DNA from: an uncultured Bacteroidales bacterium
Lineage (GTDB): Bacteria; Bacteroidota; Bacteroidia; Bacteroidales; P3
Reading direction: 5' to 3'
DNA length: 34,951 nucleotides
NCBI GenBank assembly: GCA_947303735.1
Contig: CAMYZD010000011.1
Span: 1-34,951 of the forward strand
In this document: piece by piece, positions 9,759 to 20,162 of the stretch
Numbering within the stretch: position 1 is the stretch's first letter
How the letters are laid out: every line of letters begins with the position of its first letter
Made by a program: the position numbers and the translations under genes
The notes under the pieces: model-generated
Told to the model about the DNA's origin: nothing
What the model saw: only the letters and a program-made list of their open reading frames with translations
Databases searched by the model: none

Positions 9759-9822
9759 TATTTCATTTGAAAACCTCAAAGTGTATTTTATAATTGTAAT
9801 TCAATAATATAATATATAGAAG

Positions 9823-12354
9823 ATGAATTCTGAGAACGAAAAAATTACGCGTGTCGACATTGAAACTACGATGAAGACGGCATATATAGATTATGCCATG
9901 TCGGTTATAGTGTCGCGTGCGTTGCCCGATGTCAGGGATGGATTGAAGCCTGTGCAGCGCCGAATTCTGTATGCCATGAACGACATGGGGATGTTTTACA
10001 ATACAGCCTACCGTAAGTCTGCTACCGTGGTTGGCGAGGTGCTGGGTCAATACCACCCGCACGGTGATTCGTCGGTCTACTTTGCCATGGTCAGAATGGC
10101 GCAGCCATGGAATATGAGATATCCTCTGGTTGACGGGCAAGGTAACTTTGGTAGTATCGACGGCGACAGTCCTGCCGCCATGCGATATACCGAGTGCCGC
10201 ATGGAACAGATTGCCAACGAGATGTTGATGGACATCAAGAAGGATACCGTGGATATGATGCCCAACTATACCAATGAGCGTGAGGAACCCACAGTGCTGC
10301 CTGCACGTATTCCAAATCTGCTGGTGAATGGTTCAAACGGTATAGCTGTGGGTATGGCTACCAATATGCCTACCCACAATTTGCGCGAGGTGTTGGATGG
10401 TTGTATCGCCTATATTGACAATAATGATATTACGATTGAGGAGTTGATGCAGTATGTGAAGGCTCCCGACTTCCCTGGTGGCGGCACTATTTATGGTTAT
10501 AATGGTGTGCGTGACGCATACTCTACGGGTCGCGGCAGCGTTGTATTGCGAGCCGATACTTCGATAGACGTGGACAACAAGGGTCGTAACATAATAGTTG
10601 CCCATACCATACCTTACGGAGTGAACAAGAGCGAGATGATTAAACGTCAGGCTCAGTTGGTTAAGGATGGTAAGATAGTTGGCATTACCGACATCCGCGA
10701 TGAGTCGGATAAAGAGGGTATTCGTGTGGTGTATATGCTGCGTCACGACGTGGTACCCAACGTGATATTGAACAAGCTGTTTCAGTTGAGCGAGTTGCAG
10801 AGTTCGTTTGCTGTGAACAACATTGCCTTGGTGCATGGACGTCCGATGCTATTGAATTTGAAAGACCTCATTCAGAACTTTGTGGAACACCGCGAAGAGG
10901 TGGTGACTCGTCGCACAAAGTTTGAGATGGCCGAGGCAGAACGGCGTGCCCATCTGTTGGAAGGCTTCTTGCGTGCCATCGATATTATTGATGAGATTAT
11001 TCAGCTGATTAAGCGTTCGAAATCGGTGGATGAGGCAAAACAGGGTTTGATGGACACATGGCAATTTAGTGAATTGCAAGCTCAGGCTATTGTTGAGATG
11101 CGTTTGCGTCAACTCACTGGTATGGAACGCCAAAAGTTGCAGGACGAGTATGACGAGAAGTTGCGTTTTATCGCTCGTTGCAAAGAGATTTTGGGCGATA
11201 GAAATGTGCTTTTTGAAGTAATAAAGGGTGAGTTGGTTGAAATCCGTGACAAATACGGTGACGAGCGTCGTACAGCTATCCGATACGAGGCTTCGAATTT
11301 CCGCATTGAGGACACTATTCCTGATGACGAGGTGGTTATCACCATTTCGCACATGGGATATGTGAAACGTACCTTGCTGAGTGAATATCGCGCCCAGACA
11401 CGTGGAGGTGTGGGCTCAAAGGGTAGTTCGGTGCGCAGCGAAGACTTTGTAGAACATATATTTATGTGTACCAACCACAACTATCTGTTATTCTTTACTG
11501 AGAAGGGTCGCTGCTATTGGATGAGAGCTTTTGAGGTGCCTGAGGGCGAAAAGAATTCAAAGGGTCGTCCGATACTGAATATGATCAATATTGAGCCTGA
11601 CGACAAGGTGAAGGCATACGTGAATGTTGAAAATCTGACCGATGAAGAGTATCTAAAGAATCACTATATTGTGATGTGCACAAAGAATGGCATCGTGAAG
11701 AAGACTTCTTTGGAGAGCTATTCTCGTCCACGATCTAAAGGTATTATTGCCGTGGGTATACGAGAGGGCGACGAACTGATAGGTGCTCAACTAACGGATG
11801 GCAAGAGCGAGATACTAATAGCCTCTAAGAAGGGTAAAGTGATGCGCTGTGACGAGGAGCAGTTCCGCGGAATGAGCCGTGGGGCATCAGGTGTGAAAGG
11901 CATTACGTTGGAGCCTGAAGATGACTGTGTCATTGGTATGTTGGCCTCTAATGACGAACGTGAGAATATCCTTGTTGTCAGCGAAACGGGTTATGGCAAA
12001 CGCTCAGAGTTAAGTGACTACCGTAAGACTAATCGTGGCAGCAAGGGCGTGATGACATTGAAAGTGACCGACAAGACAGGTGGCATTATTTCGCTTATCA
12101 ATGTAAACGATGAAGAGGACTTGATGATTATCAATCGGTCAGGAATAACCATCCGTATGAAGATTAGCGAATTGCGAGTTATGGGTCGCAACACTCAAGG
12201 TGTGAAACTCATCAACTTAAGGGGTAAGGATTTCATTGCATCCATTACCAAAGTGCCGACTGAGAATGAAGAAGAGGTGGCAGAGATGCCATCGGACCAG
12301 CTTGAGAACCATGACAATGGAGAACAATCCGAACCACAGACCGATAATCAATAG
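9823..12354 (+). CDS. gyrA: DNA gyrase subunit A
   Basis: [71 protein letters not shown]-terminal blades include [20 protein letters not shown]. Confidence 0.96.
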   Translation: MNSENEKITRVDIETTMKTAYIDYAMSVIVSRALPDVRDGLKPVQRRILYAMNDMGMFYNTAYRKSATVVGEVLGQYHPHGDSSVYFAMVRMAQPWNMRYPLVDGQGNFGSIDGDSPAAMRYTECRMEQIANEMLMDIKKDTVDMMPNYTNEREEPTVLPARIPNLLVNGSNGIAVGMATNMPTHNLREVLDGCIAYIDNNDITIEELMQYVKAPDFPGGGTIYGYNGVRDAYSTGRGSVVLRADTSIDVDNKGRNIIVAHTIPYGVNKSEMIKRQAQLVKDGKIVGITDIRDESDKEGIRVVYMLRHDVVPNVILNKLFQLSELQSSFAVNNIALVHGRPMLLNLKDLIQNFVEHREEVVTRRTKFEMAEAERRAHLLEGFLRAIDIIDEIIQLIKRSKSVDEAKQGLMDTWQFSELQAQAIVEMRLRQLTGMERQKLQDEYDEKLRFIARCKEILGDRNVLFEVIKGELVEIRDKYGDERRTAIRYEASNFRIEDTIPDDEVVITISHMGYVKRTLLSEYRAQTRGGVGSKGSSVRSEDFVEHIFMCTNHNYLLFFTEKGRCYWMRAFEVPEGEKNSKGRPILNMINIEPDDKVKAYVNVENLTDEEYLKNHYIVMCTKNGIVKKTSLESYSRPRSKGIIAVGIREGDELIGAQLTDGKSEILIASKKGKVMRCDEEQFRGMSRGASGVKGITLEPEDDCVIGMLASNDERENILVVSETGYGKRSELSDYRKTNRGSKGVMTLKVTDKTGGIISLINVNDEEDLMIINRSGITIRMKISELRVMGRNTQGVKLINLRGKDFIASITKVPTENEEEVAEMPSDQLENHDNGEQSEPQTDNQ

Positions 12355-12425
12355 GAGTGGAGACTGCAAGAAATTAACAATTAGACATACAAAATAGTAA
12401 ATCAAAACTTAAAAAACTCAATAAA

Positions 12426-13649
12426 ATGAAAAAAATCGCATTAATGCTCGCCCTCGTGGTTATGGGGTATGCTGTAAGCGCACAGTCGCTCAATGTGTCA
12501 AGCGCTCGTGAGGCCCAAAACCGTGGCTATTTGGACAAAGCAAAAAAACTTATTGATGCCGCTTGTGAACACGAGCAGACCAAGAACGATGCCAAGACAT
12601 GGTATTATGCTGGACTTATCTACAGTTCGATTGGTGGCGAGGCAGAGAAACCTCGTTCCAAGTACAAAGATTTAGATTCCGACTGGTTGGTAAAGAGCAA
12701 GGAAGCCGCTCTGCGTTGCAAAGAGTTGGACACCGAGAAGGAGTATGCAGAAGGCAACAACACTATCTTGAGTTTCGTTGGAAATGAATATTACAAAAAG
12801 GCTGTCGCCTCCTTCCAGAAACAAAACTGGGATGAGTGCATGGCTCTGTGTGAGGAATCAGTGCGTATCTTCAATGAATGTGGCAAGAGAGAATATGCTT
12901 CCGAGTCGTACCTGATGGCAGGTAAAGCTGCTATGAATTCACACAACAACGAGGCCGTGATGAAGTATTTCAAACCTCTCGTGCGTACTAAAACCAAAGA
13001 GAATTTGGTATATAGAACGCTGTTTGACATGTACAAATCGACCGGAGATACCAATGAGGCTCTCAAGCTCGCTCAGAATTATGTAAAGTCGTGCAAGGAC
13101 GACTACAATGCCAACATGATGATGGCTGAGGCTTATCTGCTGAAAGGTAATATGGAACAAGGTAATGCCGAGATTCAGAAAGCTTTGGAGAAGACGGTTG
13201 ACAAACCTGAACTGCATGCAAGTCTGCTGGCTGCTGCTGGTGCCACTTACGAGGGTGTTAGCGACTTTGTCAATGCAGAACAGCGTTACAAGGAGTCATT
13301 GCAGACTCTGCCTAATCAGTTCGTTGCCAATTTCGGTATGGGTAAAATGTTCTACAACCGTGCGGTTGATAAGCTGACTGAAGCTAACAACGTACCACCA
13401 GACGATATGTCGGGCCTTTATGACAAGTTGGAGAATGAATGCAAAGATCTTTTCCGCCAATCAATTCCTTATTTCAACAATGCTATCAAGTTTATTGATA
13501 ACTTGGATGAGGAAGGTCAAGGTCTCAATCGTGCAAATCTGTATCACTGCTTGAATGCTCTGAATACGGTTTACGCACGTCTGGAGATGTACGATGATCT
13601 GAAACCGATTAAAGCTCGTATCGAAACGCTTCAAAAGGCTGCACAATAA
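12426..13649 (+). CDS. Exported tetratricopeptide-repeat protein
   Basis: Signal peptide MKKIALMLALVVMGYAVSAQ; TPR-like helical repeats throughout. Confidence 0.75.
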   Translation: MKKIALMLALVVMGYAVSAQSLNVSSAREAQNRGYLDKAKKLIDAACEHEQTKNDAKTWYYAGLIYSSIGGEAEKPRSKYKDLDSDWLVKSKEAALRCKELDTEKEYAEGNNTILSFVGNEYYKKAVASFQKQNWDECMALCEESVRIFNECGKREYASESYLMAGKAAMNSHNNEAVMKYFKPLVRTKTKENLVYRTLFDMYKSTGDTNEALKLAQNYVKSCKDDYNANMMMAEAYLLKGNMEQGNAEIQKALEKTVDKPELHASLLAAAGATYEGVSDFVNAEQRYKESLQTLPNQFVANFGMGKMFYNRAVDKLTEANNVPPDDMSGLYDKLENECKDLFRQSIPYFNNAIKFIDNLDEEGQGLNRANLYHCLNALNTVYARLEMYDDLKPIKARIETLQKAAQ

Positions 13650-13670
13650 CATAACATAATGGACTTCAAA

Positions 13671-13706
13671 TAAGCCGTTTTCAATATAGAAAACGGCTTA
13701 TTCTTT
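13671..13706 (+). terminator. Terminator after the TPR gene
   Basis: TAAGCCGTTTTC-AATATA-GAAAACGGCTTA (12-bp perfect stem) followed by TTCTTT. Confidence 0.8.
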
Positions 13707-13779
13707 ATTCGAGTAGGCGCGTTATGTTAAGTAATGAATTCTTAATACCCTTCCTACTTCTTATGAGGTGTGCAAATAA

Positions 13780-14925
13780 TTACTCTAGTTGAGCTAGTCT
13801 TAATATCATTTGCATGAATTGGTTATAGTGACCAAGTCCACAACCTTCACATGTGTCGTAGGGATCGTGATAGCCTCCGTAAGGTTGACCCATTGTGAGA
13901 ATGAAGATTGAAGGACAATAGTTACTAAACCAAAAATGGTCGCTATTGGCAGAATTGTCACGCGGTTTCACCAATCTGGCAGCATGAGTTTCATCGTTGA
14001 TAGCTTTGAGTTGATTAAAAAAAGGTATAGTCTCCTTGCTATTGGCATTAAATACCATGATACCTTCATCTCCACCGCAAAACATGTCGATATTGCAAAG
14101 AAGTTTTACCTTGCTATAGTCGATTAGTGGATTTTCAGCAGCATATTTGGAGCCTCTAAGTCCCGACTCTTCACCGCTGAAGAGCATGAATACTATTGTG
14201 TAATATGGTTGTTTTTGGCTTGCAATACGAGCAATATCCATAACAGCAGCAGTACCGCTTGCATTGTCGTGTGCACCAGGAAAGTAGACAGCATCTCCCA
14301 TAGTGCCGCAGTGGTCATAATGTGCAGTAAAGACAATCATAGTGTCAACGACCCCTTGAACATATCCCACCACATTACGAGTGAGGTAGTTGGAATGATA
14401 CTGAATTGGAATATCTGCAACCACCTTCTTCACTTTTTTCGGCAGTGCTGTTTCAAGTATTTCAATGCAGACGGGGTCAGGACGTTCTTTATCCACAACC
14501 CAAGGCGAATAAGTATCTAATTTACTGACTCCGATAAGCCATGTACCATCTTTCAGTTGTTTCTTCCAAGATGCTTTATCCAGCTTGCTCGGTGTCGCTT
14601 GCCGAGCTGTAGGGTATATACGATATTGCGTGTAAGGTTCTAGCTCTACCCCATTAATTTTAAGAGACATCTCCCCTTCAAAGCTATAGCAGTTATAGGT
14701 ATAGGTTTGGAAATAGTCGACTTGCAAAGGCAGGATTCCAAGTCGCTTCATCTCCCCTGCCAGATATGTGGCAGCAATGCTGTCGCCATGATAGCTGGCT
14801 CCTCTACCATGCATATCTTTAGATGAAAGTGTCTTGATTATTTGGCGTACATAGGCAGAATCCTGTGCTTGGGAATAAAATGTTAATGCAATCAGCGAAA
14901 GAAAGAGGAAAGCAGTTTTTCTCAT
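13780..14925 (-). CDS. Exported M28-family metallopeptidase
   Basis: Signal peptide; FTAHYDHCGTMGDAVYFPGAHDNASGTAAVMDIAR and FSGEESGLRGSKYAAEN fit M28 zinc ligand regions. Confidence 0.88.
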   Translation of the reverse strand: MRKTAFLFLSLIALTFYSQAQDSAYVRQIIKTLSSKDMHGRGASYHGDSIAATYLAGEMKRLGILPLQVDYFQTYTYNCYSFEGEMSLKINGVELEPYTQYRIYPTARQATPSKLDKASWKKQLKDGTWLIGVSKLDTYSPWVVDKERPDPVCIEILETALPKKVKKVVADIPIQYHSNYLTRNVVGYVQGVVDTMIVFTAHYDHCGTMGDAVYFPGAHDNASGTAAVMDIARIASQKQPYYTIVFMLFSGEESGLRGSKYAAENPLIDYSKVKLLCNIDMFCGGDEGIMVFNANSKETIPFFNQLKAINDETHAARLVKPRDNSANSDHFWFSNYCPSIFILTMGQPYGGYHDPYDTCEGCGLGHYNQFMQMILRLAQLE

Positions 14926-14943
14926 AATAGTGAATTATTTGAT

Positions 14944-16554
14944 TTAGAAGCCAGGGAAATGGAAAAACAAAGTGGGTAGAATCAATAGGAAACCTATCAA
15001 TATCAATGCTAAAATGAGCTTCCATGCCCATTTTACCCATGTTGCGTAAGGTATTTTGGCAACTCCAATACATGCAATAAGAACACCGCTAGTGGGTGTG
15101 ATCATGTTAGTAAAACCATCGCCAAACTGGAATGCTAGCACCGTTGTCTGTCGGCTCACACCTATCAAGTCAGCAAATTGTGCCATGATAGGCATCGTCA
15201 AGGCAGCTTTAGCAGAACCACTAGGCATTATCAGATTGAGAAGAGTTTGGAAAGCATACATCACCCCTACTGATGCAATCTCTCCGGTCTCAGCCAATGA
15301 GCGAGTTAGCCCAAAGAGTATGGTATCGATTACCTTGCCATCTCTAAGGATAAAGATGATTCCACTGGCAAGTCCGACAACCAAAGCAGCCGAAAGAATA
15401 TCCTTGCACCCGGCCAGAAATAACTTAGCGATATCGTCAGCCTTCTGTTTATCGGCAATTCCACTGCAAATGCCCATGGCTAGAAACAGAGCGGAAATTT
15501 CCATTACATACCAACCATACCCTAATACACCAACAACAAGATAACAGATGGTAAATAACAAGATGTCGAGGATAAAGAAGTGAACCGACTTGCGTAGCAG
15601 AAAGAAACCTGTCACAACGAATAGTGCAGCCAAAATGGGAAGGACGAAGACAGAAGCCTCTCCACCTCCAATGGCTATTGTAGTGGTGGGCATCATCACA
15701 GCACAGACAATCATCACAACAGATAAGAGTCCATACATCACCCAAGCTGCTGTAGGTGAATGGTATTTAACAGGGTTTTCTTGCTGTACCCTGGCTCGTT
15801 GTCTCCAATAATCGTCGAGTTTGTACATTGGCGATCTCTCAGGATTTCGTTTCACTCGGTTGGCATACCACAAAACGAAGGCTATTCCAATTGTAGTGAG
15901 TATAATCCAGCAGAAGAACCGGTATTCGAGCCCTGAAAAGATAGGCAACTCGGCAATTCCTTGGGCAATGCCGATAGTGAATGGGTTGAGCATAGCACCT
16001 GCAAATCCAACATGTGCGGCAACATAACACATACATACCCCTACTATGGAGTCATAACCCATCGAAATGGCGAGTGGCACAAAGATTACTACGAAAGCAA
16101 TCGTCTCCTCACTCATGCCAAATACGGCACCAAAGAGGCTGAACATTATCATAATAAGAGCTATTATGATATTCTCCACGCCTAGTTTTCTAAAAAGTCC
16201 ATATTTGTTCAGTCGGAGTACTCTGCGCAGGAAAGCCATAACCCCCACATCAATAGCGTGGCTATTATTGAGAATCCAAAAGGCTCCCCCCACCATTAAT
16301 ATAAAAACAATTATATCGGCTTTGTCGACAAATCCGTTGAAAAGCGAAGAGAACACCTGCCAAGTCTGAGGTTGGCTTTCTACGTAATGGAAAGAATCGT
16401 TCTGCACCACTTCTCTGGTTGAGATACTTCCATCAGCATTCTGTATACTCACCGTCTGTCGGACAAATTCCCCCGATGGGACTATCCAAGTGCATACAGC
16501 TGCAAGCAATATCAGTGCAAAGACGATGGTAAAGGTATGTGGTATTTTTTTCAC
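14944..16554 (-). CDS. YfcC-family membrane carrier, GTG start
   Basis: Polytopic; MKKIPHTFTIVFALILLAAVCTWIVPSGEF and VFILMVGGAFWILNNSHAIDVGVMA; FGMSEETIAFVVIFVPLAISMGYDSIVG. Confidence 0.85.
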   Translation of the reverse strand: MKKIPHTFTIVFALILLAAVCTWIVPSGEFVRQTVSIQNADGSISTREVVQNDSFHYVESQPQTWQVFSSLFNGFVDKADIIVFILMVGGAFWILNNSHAIDVGVMAFLRRVLRLNKYGLFRKLGVENIIIALIMIMFSLFGAVFGMSEETIAFVVIFVPLAISMGYDSIVGVCMCYVAAHVGFAGAMLNPFTIGIAQGIAELPIFSGLEYRFFCWIILTTIGIAFVLWYANRVKRNPERSPMYKLDDYWRQRARVQQENPVKYHSPTAAWVMYGLLSVVMIVCAVMMPTTTIAIGGGEASVFVLPILAALFVVTGFFLLRKSVHFFILDILLFTICYLVVGVLGYGWYVMEISALFLAMGICSGIADKQKADDIAKLFLAGCKDILSAALVVGLASGIIFILRDGKVIDTILFGLTRSLAETGEIASVGVMYAFQTLLNLIMPSGSAKAALTMPIMAQFADLIGVSRQTTVLAFQFGDGFTNMITPTSGVLIACIGVAKIPYATWVKWAWKLILALILIGFLLILPTLFFHFPGF

Positions 16555-17039
16555 GACATTGAAGCTAAGAAACTATTACGGTAGCATGGGTCGGAAGAAA
16601 CATCCTCGCCAAACCACGCTGGAGGAACAAAACTATCAGCGGATTCTGTGTCAGGAAATTCGACTTCCACCAGTTTCAGTCCGTTATGCCTGCCGTGGAA
16701 TATGTCTAGTTCTGCCACTAGTCCCGCATAAGCCTCGTCTCCCATTTGCTTTTGGAGATCGATACGGTAACGGGTCTTCCCTACCCTACCGCTATCGCAC
16801 TTGCTCAGAAGTTTTTGAAAGCTATTTGCGCTAAGTGCAAACTCCTCCTCCCTGTTGTGGATGGCAGATGTGTCGTCTCGTCTCAACCGTTCTTTGACAG
16901 TAAGGATATAGGTATCGCCCATCCTGCGTATCCGCACGGTGGGCGATGTGCATAAGTATGCCTGTTCTATTTCAAAATGCTCATACTGGTCTAAGTCACT
17001 AGGCAGTGTAAGCACCAGATACTTGCGCTCAATTTCCAT
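16551..17039 (-). CDS. CYTH-domain protein
   Basis: MEIERKYLV with conserved charged strands (TVRIRRMGDTYILTVKERLRRD, KTRYRID, AELDIFHGRHNGLKLVEVEFPD). Confidence 0.88.
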   Translation of the reverse strand: MEIERKYLVLTLPSDLDQYEHFEIEQAYLCTSPTVRIRRMGDTYILTVKERLRRDDTSAIHNREEEFALSANSFQKLLSKCDSGRVGKTRYRIDLQKQMGDEAYAGLVAELDIFHGRHNGLKLVEVEFPDTESADSFVPPAWFGEDVSSDPCYRNSFLASMS

Positions 17040-17042
17040 GGC

Positions 17043-17993
17043 TTAAGGAAGGCTGTTGAGATATGATGTGACATTCTTCTCTATACGAGCCTCTACATCT
17101 GTGCAGGCTTCAGCTTTTTGGAATTTGGAACCAGTAATCTTTTCGTACAGTTCGATATACCTATCCGTGATGCTGTTTACAATCTCGTCTGTCATTTCAG
17201 GTACCTTTTGACCTTCTTTCCCTTGGAAACCGTTTTCCATAAGCCATTCCCTGACAAACTCTTTCGACAATTGGCGCTGTCTTTCTCCTTTTGCCTGCCT
17301 TTCTTCATATCCGTCGGCATAGAAGTATCGGCTGCTATCAGGAGTGTGAATCTCGTCAATGAGATATATTTTACCGTCGCGTTTGCCAAACTCATACTTG
17401 GTATCAACTAAAATAAGACCTTTGTCTGCAGCCATTTCTGTGCCACGTTGGAACAAAGCCAAGGCATACTTTTCCAATTGGTCGTAGTCCTCCTTTGAAA
17501 CCAATCCTGTACGAATGATCTCTTCGCGCGAAATATTTTCGTCGTGTCCTTCGTCGGCTTTAGTTGTCGGAGTGACGATTGGAGTGGGGAATTTTTGGTT
17601 CTCAATCATTCCCTCAGGAAGGGGAACACCGCATAGTGTGCGTGCACCTGCCTTATATTCTCGCCAGGCACTGCCAGCCAGATAGCCTCTTACAATCATT
17701 TCAACCTTAAAACCTTCACACTTCAGTCCCACGGTGACCATCGGGTCAGGGGTAGATAGTTTCCAATTGGGGACGATGTCGGAAGTAGCATCAAGAAACT
17801 GTGATGCAATTTGGTTTAGTACTTGTCCTTTATAAGGAATACCCTTGGGCAGCACCACATCGAAGGCACTGATGCGGTCGCTAACTACCATGGCCATATA
17901 TTTGTCGTCAATGTTGTAAACATCGCGTACTTTTCCCACATAGAGACTTTTTTGTTTGGGGAAAGAGAAATGAGTTTTTACTACTGCTTTCAT
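17043..17993 (-). CDS. purC: Phosphoribosylaminoimidazole-succinocarboxamide synthase
   Basis: [47 protein letters not shown]; start set at [12 protein letters not shown]. Confidence 0.93.
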   Translation of the reverse strand: MKAVVKTHFSFPKQKSLYVGKVRDVYNIDDKYMAMVVSDRISAFDVVLPKGIPYKGQVLNQIASQFLDATSDIVPNWKLSTPDPMVTVGLKCEGFKVEMIVRGYLAGSAWREYKAGARTLCGVPLPEGMIENQKFPTPIVTPTTKADEGHDENISREEIIRTGLVSKEDYDQLEKYALALFQRGTEMAADKGLILVDTKYEFGKRDGKIYLIDEIHTPDSSRYFYADGYEERQAKGERQRQLSKEFVREWLMENGFQGKEGQKVPEMTDEIVNSITDRYIELYEKITGSKFQKAEACTDVEARIEKNVTSYLNSLP

Positions 17994-18015
17994 AGATGTT
18001 ATTATTGTATAGTTG

Positions 18016-18564
18016 CTATTGTTTATCAAAAGATTGGGCGAAAAAGGTGAAGTTCACTTTTCCATAATGTCTATGTTGCCAAAAATGTGGATGCTCTTTA
18101 AACTGATATTCTCGGGGATGTTCCAAAATGAAAATGCCGTCCTCATTAAGAATATTCTGCTCGAAGATAATGTCGGGCAGGCTTGCCAGCTTGTCCAAAG
18201 CGTATGGAGGATCTGCAAATACGATATCAAATTTCTTGTATGCCCTCTTCAACAAGTCGAATACATCGGTCCGTACCACATGTAGGTTGTTAATTTCCAA
18301 CTGGCGTGAGGTAGCCTTAATGAAGTCGGTGCATTGGTTGTTAATGTCAATAGCTGTAACCTCCTTAGCCCCACGTGATATAAACTCGAACGATACCGCC
18401 CCTGTACCTGCAAACAGATCTAATATGGTGCATTCGTCATAGTCTCTATAATTATTTAAGATATTGAAGAGACTTTCTCTCGCCATGTCGGTCGTCGGGC
18501 GGACAGGGAGGGTTGTTGGAGGATTGAGTTTTCGACCTCTAAGAGAACCTGCTATGATACGCAT
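18016..18564 (-). CDS. rsmD: 16S rRNA (guanine(966)-N(2))-methyltransferase RsmD
   Basis: [49 protein letters not shown]. Confidence 0.93.
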   Translation of the reverse strand: MRIIAGSLRGRKLNPPTTLPVRPTTDMARESLFNILNNYRDYDECTILDLFAGTGAVSFEFISRGAKEVTAIDINNQCTDFIKATSRQLEINNLHVVRTDVFDLLKRAYKKFDIVFADPPYALDKLASLPDIIFEQNILNEDGIFILEHPREYQFKEHPHFWQHRHYGKVNFTFFAQSFDKQ

Positions 18565-18579
18565 GGGTTATAGGCTTTA

Positions 18580-19407
18580 TTACGACAGCAGAAGTGCGTG
18601 TCGGTAAGTGGGAAATGTTTGGAATTGAGGATTGCTAAAAGTAATGTGGTTACCAGTATAGAGTGTTACGTTGGGGAAGTAGTGTTGCAACATACCATAG
18701 ATCTCGCGTCCGACTTCTCCGCAGATACAAAGTTCCATGTCGGGAGTCTCGAGATGTAAAGTCTTCATCACGTCAAGGGCGTGGTAGAGGAGCTCTTTCT
18801 GGTCGGCAGCGGGATAGCTGTTGCTTAGCAAGAGATTGTTGTTATAGTAGGCTTCAAAGTCCCCTACCCCTTCGCGCACATGCATTAACACTACAGGGTG
18901 CTGCACGCTACGAGCTTGTATGTTATCGTTTGCCAATACCGAATGGTGGCAAACTACATCGATTCCAGGGATGGCCAGTTTAAAAGCAGTGACAATGTCG
19001 ACCGGTGCGGTAAAGACCATGTAGGACTCTATCTGCTCGTTATAGCTGTGGAAAACTCCTATCTCCATCGGCAGGTTTGATACCATCTGCAGATACTGCC
19101 TGTCGCGCATTGGGTCATAGAGATGTTTGGGGACCCATACGAAATGGTCAGACTGCACAATTAGCCTCACTTGTCGACATTCAAAGGTAGGTATGCCCTG
19201 ATCGTCGAAGAGGCTTTTGATGGCTTTCGACATTTCACCAAGAGGCATCAGAAAGTCGAAATTGACATCACCAAAGGTCAGCAACTCCTGGGTAGGGGTA
19301 ACAACTGAAAAAGAAAATCCATTTGTCCGTAGGCAAATGGATAATCTTAGTTCGTTATTGGCCACCGCCTTATCTGACGTGATAATCGTTGTGACTTGAT
19401 TAGGCAT
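18580..19407 (-). CDS. DUF3822-family protein
   Basis: Length, sequence character and position next to rsmD match DUF3822 proteins of Bacteroidota; ATG (MPNQ) start preferred to the upstream TTG. Confidence 0.75.
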   Translation of the reverse strand: MPNQVTTIITSDKAVANNELRLSICLRTNGFSFSVVTPTQELLTFGDVNFDFLMPLGEMSKAIKSLFDDQGIPTFECRQVRLIVQSDHFVWVPKHLYDPMRDRQYLQMVSNLPMEIGVFHSYNEQIESYMVFTAPVDIVTAFKLAIPGIDVVCHHSVLANDNIQARSVQHPVVLMHVREGVGDFEAYYNNNLLLSNSYPAADQKELLYHALDVMKTLHLETPDMELCICGEVGREIYGMLQHYFPNVTLYTGNHITFSNPQFQTFPTYRHALLLS

Positions 19408-19408
19408 T

Positions 19409-20074
19409 CTATTCAAAGTTACCGTCGGTAATGGCCTGGGTCATATCACCCACTTTCCAACCGGGGAAACGGTGGTTCTGTTCCAGTTCGGCAATTTTGT
19501 TGATGACCAACTGGTGGTCGAGGTCTGAGAGGAGGTCTTCCATTTTCACCAAGCATTCAAATACAGGCATCTGGTAGCCGCTCTTCTCAATGAAACCGGC
19601 TTGCAGGTCGAAGTCGTATTTCTTGTCACGAGGATAAGGAACATAGCGGAGGTTCTTGATCTCTTCGTTGGAGAGTGCAAACTTCTTATTTTTACGCAGG
19701 TTATCAATGGGATTGACATATTCCACAACGCGGGAGATGTAGCCAGCTTTGATTGCGTCGCCTTCGGTCATCTCGTTGATATCAACGTCCTCAGGAATTT
19801 TGTCATAGTTGATATTCTTGTTCACAACCTTCATGCTATCTTCGTTGAGCAGGCGATTGAACAAGGTGTCGAAACTGCCGGTGTAGCAGCCGTAAGTAAT
19901 CTTGTAAGCATCCTCCAAAGTACGGATGGCTTTCAGTTTTTCAGCACATGCGTCACGACGCTTTGTGTACTCATTGTCGAATTTCACAGGCTCCATGATG
20001 CTGAGATACAGCCACACGGCCAGTCCTACTATCACGAGTGCCAGAAGGATTTGAATTAATGTTCTTTTCTTCAT
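19409..20074 (-). CDS. Single-pass membrane protein with pilin/pseudopilin-like layout
   Basis: N-terminal TM (LIQILLALVIVGLAVWLYLSI) then EKLKAIRTLEDAYKITYGCYTGSFDTLFNRL. Confidence 0.6.
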   Translation of the reverse strand: MKKRTLIQILLALVIVGLAVWLYLSIMEPVKFDNEYTKRRDACAEKLKAIRTLEDAYKITYGCYTGSFDTLFNRLLNEDSMKVVNKNINYDKIPEDVDINEMTEGDAIKAGYISRVVEYVNPIDNLRKNKKFALSNEEIKNLRYVPYPRDKKYDFDLQAGFIEKSGYQMPVFECLVKMEDLLSDLDHQLVINKIAELEQNHRFPGWKVGDMTQAITDGNFE

Positions 20075-20108
20075 ATTATTATAGTGTTTTATTTATTCTA
20101 TCAATTTG

Positions 20109-20116
20109 CAAAGATA
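20109..20116 (-). promoter_or_regulatory. -7 element TATCTTTG upstream of the pilin-like gene
   Basis: Plus-strand CAAAGATA, 35 bp upstream of the start. Confidence 0.55.
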
Positions 20117-20162
20117 CGAAAAAAGTGTGAAGTGACTAAAAAAAAAGTGAAAAAGAATGATA

